From Loktanella sp. UBA3435 (GTDB lineage: Bacteria > Pseudomonadota > Alphaproteobacteria > Rhodobacterales > Rhodobacteraceae): a stretch of DNA of 15,102 nucleotides. Positions 14,064 to 15,102 of the stretch are shown here, piece after piece (the first letter of the stretch is position 1; the number at the start of each line of letters is the position of its first letter). Location of the stretch: the NCBI GenBank assembly GCA_002378665.1, contig DFSO01000008.1, positions 1-15,102 of the forward strand, in the 5' to 3' direction. Below the pieces are notes generated by a model. The model had not been told where the DNA came from. It was given only the letters and a program-made list of their open reading frames with translations, and did not search any database. A program made the position numbers and the translations under genes.

Positions 14064-14357
14064 ATGGTGCCTGTGATAAAGCGAACCGTCGGAGTATCGT
14101 CCTGTCCGAAACGACGTTTCGCTCGCACCCGACAGCCGAATGAACCATTTAATGGGTCGCTCAACGAAATGGCGGCAGTGCTCTCAACAGGCAATATCAA
14201 GTCGACAGCCACTGAACGTATGGGCAAAATGAACCCCGCCAACCTACGCAAGGCGCATGCCCTGCTGGAAAGCAACAAAGCCAAAGGCAAACTGACACTG
14301 GCTAGGTTTAAAACGATAGGGGTGCGTCTACGGGGACATCCTGCAAATATGGGCTAA
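14064..14357 (+). pseudogene. short ORF, probable remnant of a quinone oxidoreductase (MDR) C-terminus
   Basis: The open frame codes for 97 residues, but its two halves look different. Residues 1-35 are basic and unlike any protein I know. From Met36 (base 14169) the text EMAAVLSTGNIKSTATERMG, then NPANLRKAHALLESNKAKGKLTL, follows the pattern of zinc-type alcohol dehydrogenase/quinone reductase C-termini (length-conserved G-K-I-K, then A-H-x-L-E and G-K-L-x-L). The Rossmann and catalytic parts are missing, so this would be a decayed fragment. No Shine-Dalgarno stands before ATG 14064. It lies just after a terminator. It could also be a chance ORF; the resemblance is by eye only. Confidence 0.4.
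14107..14160. repeat. dyad-rich stretch, possible dispersed intergenic repeat
   Basis: CGAAAC (14107-14112) and GTTTCG (14116-14121) form a perfect 6-bp inverted repeat with a three-base loop. A second small dyad, CCATTTAATGG, follows about 25 bases later. Stretches of this type recur between genes in related genomes as far as I remember, and it would explain the odd first half of the overlapping ORF. Not verified. Confidence 0.3.
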
Positions 14358-14377
14358 TCACAGCTGAAGGAAACCGA

Positions 14378-14746
14378 ATGAACACCCGACCATATTTGAT
14401 CGCAGCAAATCTATCGACCCCGTGCTGGCCAAGTGGGCGAGGCGAAGAAATTGGGTCCGTCTTTGGTACGTTCGCATCAATCGCCACAGACTTATCGCGG
14501 CCATTCTTTTATGACCGCGAATTTGTAACGACCTTCATCCTTTCAAAGGAGATAGGTTTAATAGCGATTAGTTTGGAATTGTCTTTCACAGACGGTTGGG
14601 GGGATTTCTTAGAAGAAGGCTATGAGAAGCTTATCCAGCCAACCTTCTTTGCAATTTTCATTGATTCACAGATTGCAGCCGATGATGCCCAACCTATTAT
14701 CCGAAGTAGCTTTCCAAAAGATGCTTTGATTGATTTTCATCACTGA
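14378..14746 (+). CDS. hypothetical protein
   Basis: The 122-residue protein matches no family I recognise. It has no signal peptide. Hydrophobic stretches alternate with charged ones (FVTTFILS, IGLIAISLELSFTDGWGDFLEEGYEKLI, TFFAIFIDSQI), which fits a small mixed alpha/beta soluble protein rather than a membrane protein. AAGGA lies about six bases before ATG 14378, good support for translation. The base composition is more AT-rich than in the core genes, and the next gene is a further unknown, so the pair may be acquired DNA. A toxin, antitoxin or immunity role is possible in such settings but nothing in the sequence shows it. Confidence 0.6.
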   Translation: MNTRPYLIAANLSTPCWPSGRGEEIGSVFGTFASIATDLSRPFFYDREFVTTFILSKEIGLIAISLELSFTDGWGDFLEEGYEKLIQPTFFAIFIDSQIAADDAQPIIRSSFPKDALIDFHH

Positions 14747-14814
14747 GCACGAAGTTAATCTGTGGTTCGTTGTGCAGAGTGTCCGCGTAAAACGATCGAG
14801 GTCGAGATTTCCTC

Positions 14815-15102
14815 ATGTATATTGACGAAAAACTAGCGGGTTGGCTCAACATTGTGGTCACCGAGGTTTTCACAAACTCAGATTTGCACGGCCTCACCTT
14901 TGCCCCTCAAATACTTGAACGTGCGGAGGTGCTGCTCAAAGATGCGCAATCGCCTTTGACTACAACAGACCATTGCGTCTGCGAAGTTCTGAGGTGCATC
15001 AATAATTCTGGCGTCACCCCTGAAATAACCGATTTTCAAAGGGCACTCATTGCCGAACGCAACGTGCTAAGCGAACGCAGAAGCAACAAGGGCTTTGCGA
15101 CT
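14815..15102 (+). CDS. hypothetical protein, 3' end beyond the window
   Basis: From ATG 14815 the frame stays open for 96 codons to the window edge. The reading begins MYIDEKLAGWLNIVVTEVF and continues with a charged, mostly helical-looking sequence (FAPQILERAEVLLKDAQ, FQRALIAERNVLSERRSN). Two cysteines lie two apart at residues 56 and 58 (HCVCEVLRC), with a third at 63. The in-frame stop upstream is TAA 14788-14790, and a GAG-rich stretch (GAGGTCGAG, 14798-14806) about eight bases before the ATG can act as ribosome site. No signal peptide or membrane helix is visible. It lies 68 bases after the previous unknown gene on the same strand. I do not recognise the family, and the C-terminus is missing. 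Confidence 0.6.
   Translation, partial: MYIDEKLAGWLNIVVTEVFTNSDLHGLTFAPQILERAEVLLKDAQSPLTTTDHCVCEVLRCINNSGVTPEITDFQRALIAERNVLSERRSNKGFAT

Noticed and set aside
1..15102. tRNA, rRNA, CRISPR arrays, IS elements and attachment sites
   Set aside because: No cloverleaf-like segment, no repeated spacer pattern, no transposase or integrase and no long direct repeats were seen on reading the window.

Overview
The window looks like chromosomal DNA of an alphaproteobacterium, most likely a marine Rhodobacterales (Roseobacter-group) species. The reasons are the moderately GC-rich sequence, the long Ctc-type L25 followed by Pth, the recognisable DUF2237, DUF2332 and DUF4893 proteins of that group, and a short intergenic element after trpA that I remember from Roseobacter genomes. 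That last point is memory, not a search. Most of the window is ordinary core genome. Less familiar material lies at the two ends.

Layout. 1-1203 (+): possibly the last codons of an upstream gene, then a membrane-anchored LuxR-type regulator, then a small secreted acidic protein with an internal duplication. 1247-5176 (-): a tight operon read from right to left, pth, a DUF2332 protein, a beta-lactamase-fold serine hydrolase, a DUF2237 protein and a DUF4893 exported protein, with stop/start overlaps at several junctions. 5266-5910 (-): rplY (L25/Ctc), separated from pth by a clear intrinsic terminator. 6032-7410 (-): a GNAT acetyltransferase and an alpha/beta hydrolase overlapping by ATGA. 7527-8678 (+): an MFS transporter. 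It converges on an FMN-dependent L-lactate dehydrogenase-type gene (8675-9838, -), and the two stop codons share one CTAG. 9955-10746 (-): trpA. 10923-12020 (+): ychF, followed by a small unknown gene with a TTG start and an ABM-fold monooxygenase (12538-12822).

The right end, 13069-15102 (+), is accessory-like. It holds a signal-peptide-less acidic protein resembling the front part of RTX/cadherin-like secreted proteins, ending in a proline run just before a strong terminator. Next come a short ORF that may be the remnant of a quinone oxidoreductase C-terminus, an unknown 122-residue protein, and an unknown gene cut by the window edge. The last two are visibly more AT-rich than the core genes.

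How the genes work together: rplY, pth and ychF all concern the ribosome or translation. pth shares a transcript with proteins of unknown function, one of which (DUF2332) carries a methyltransferase-like glycine-rich motif. The lactate dehydrogenase gene has a perfect 8+8 inverted repeat over its predicted -10 region, suggesting local control by a repressor not encoded here. I see no phage, IS element, CRISPR array, tRNA or rRNA, and no clear new defence or metabolic system. The best candidates for something undescribed are the regulator/repeat-protein pair at the left and the unknown genes at the right.
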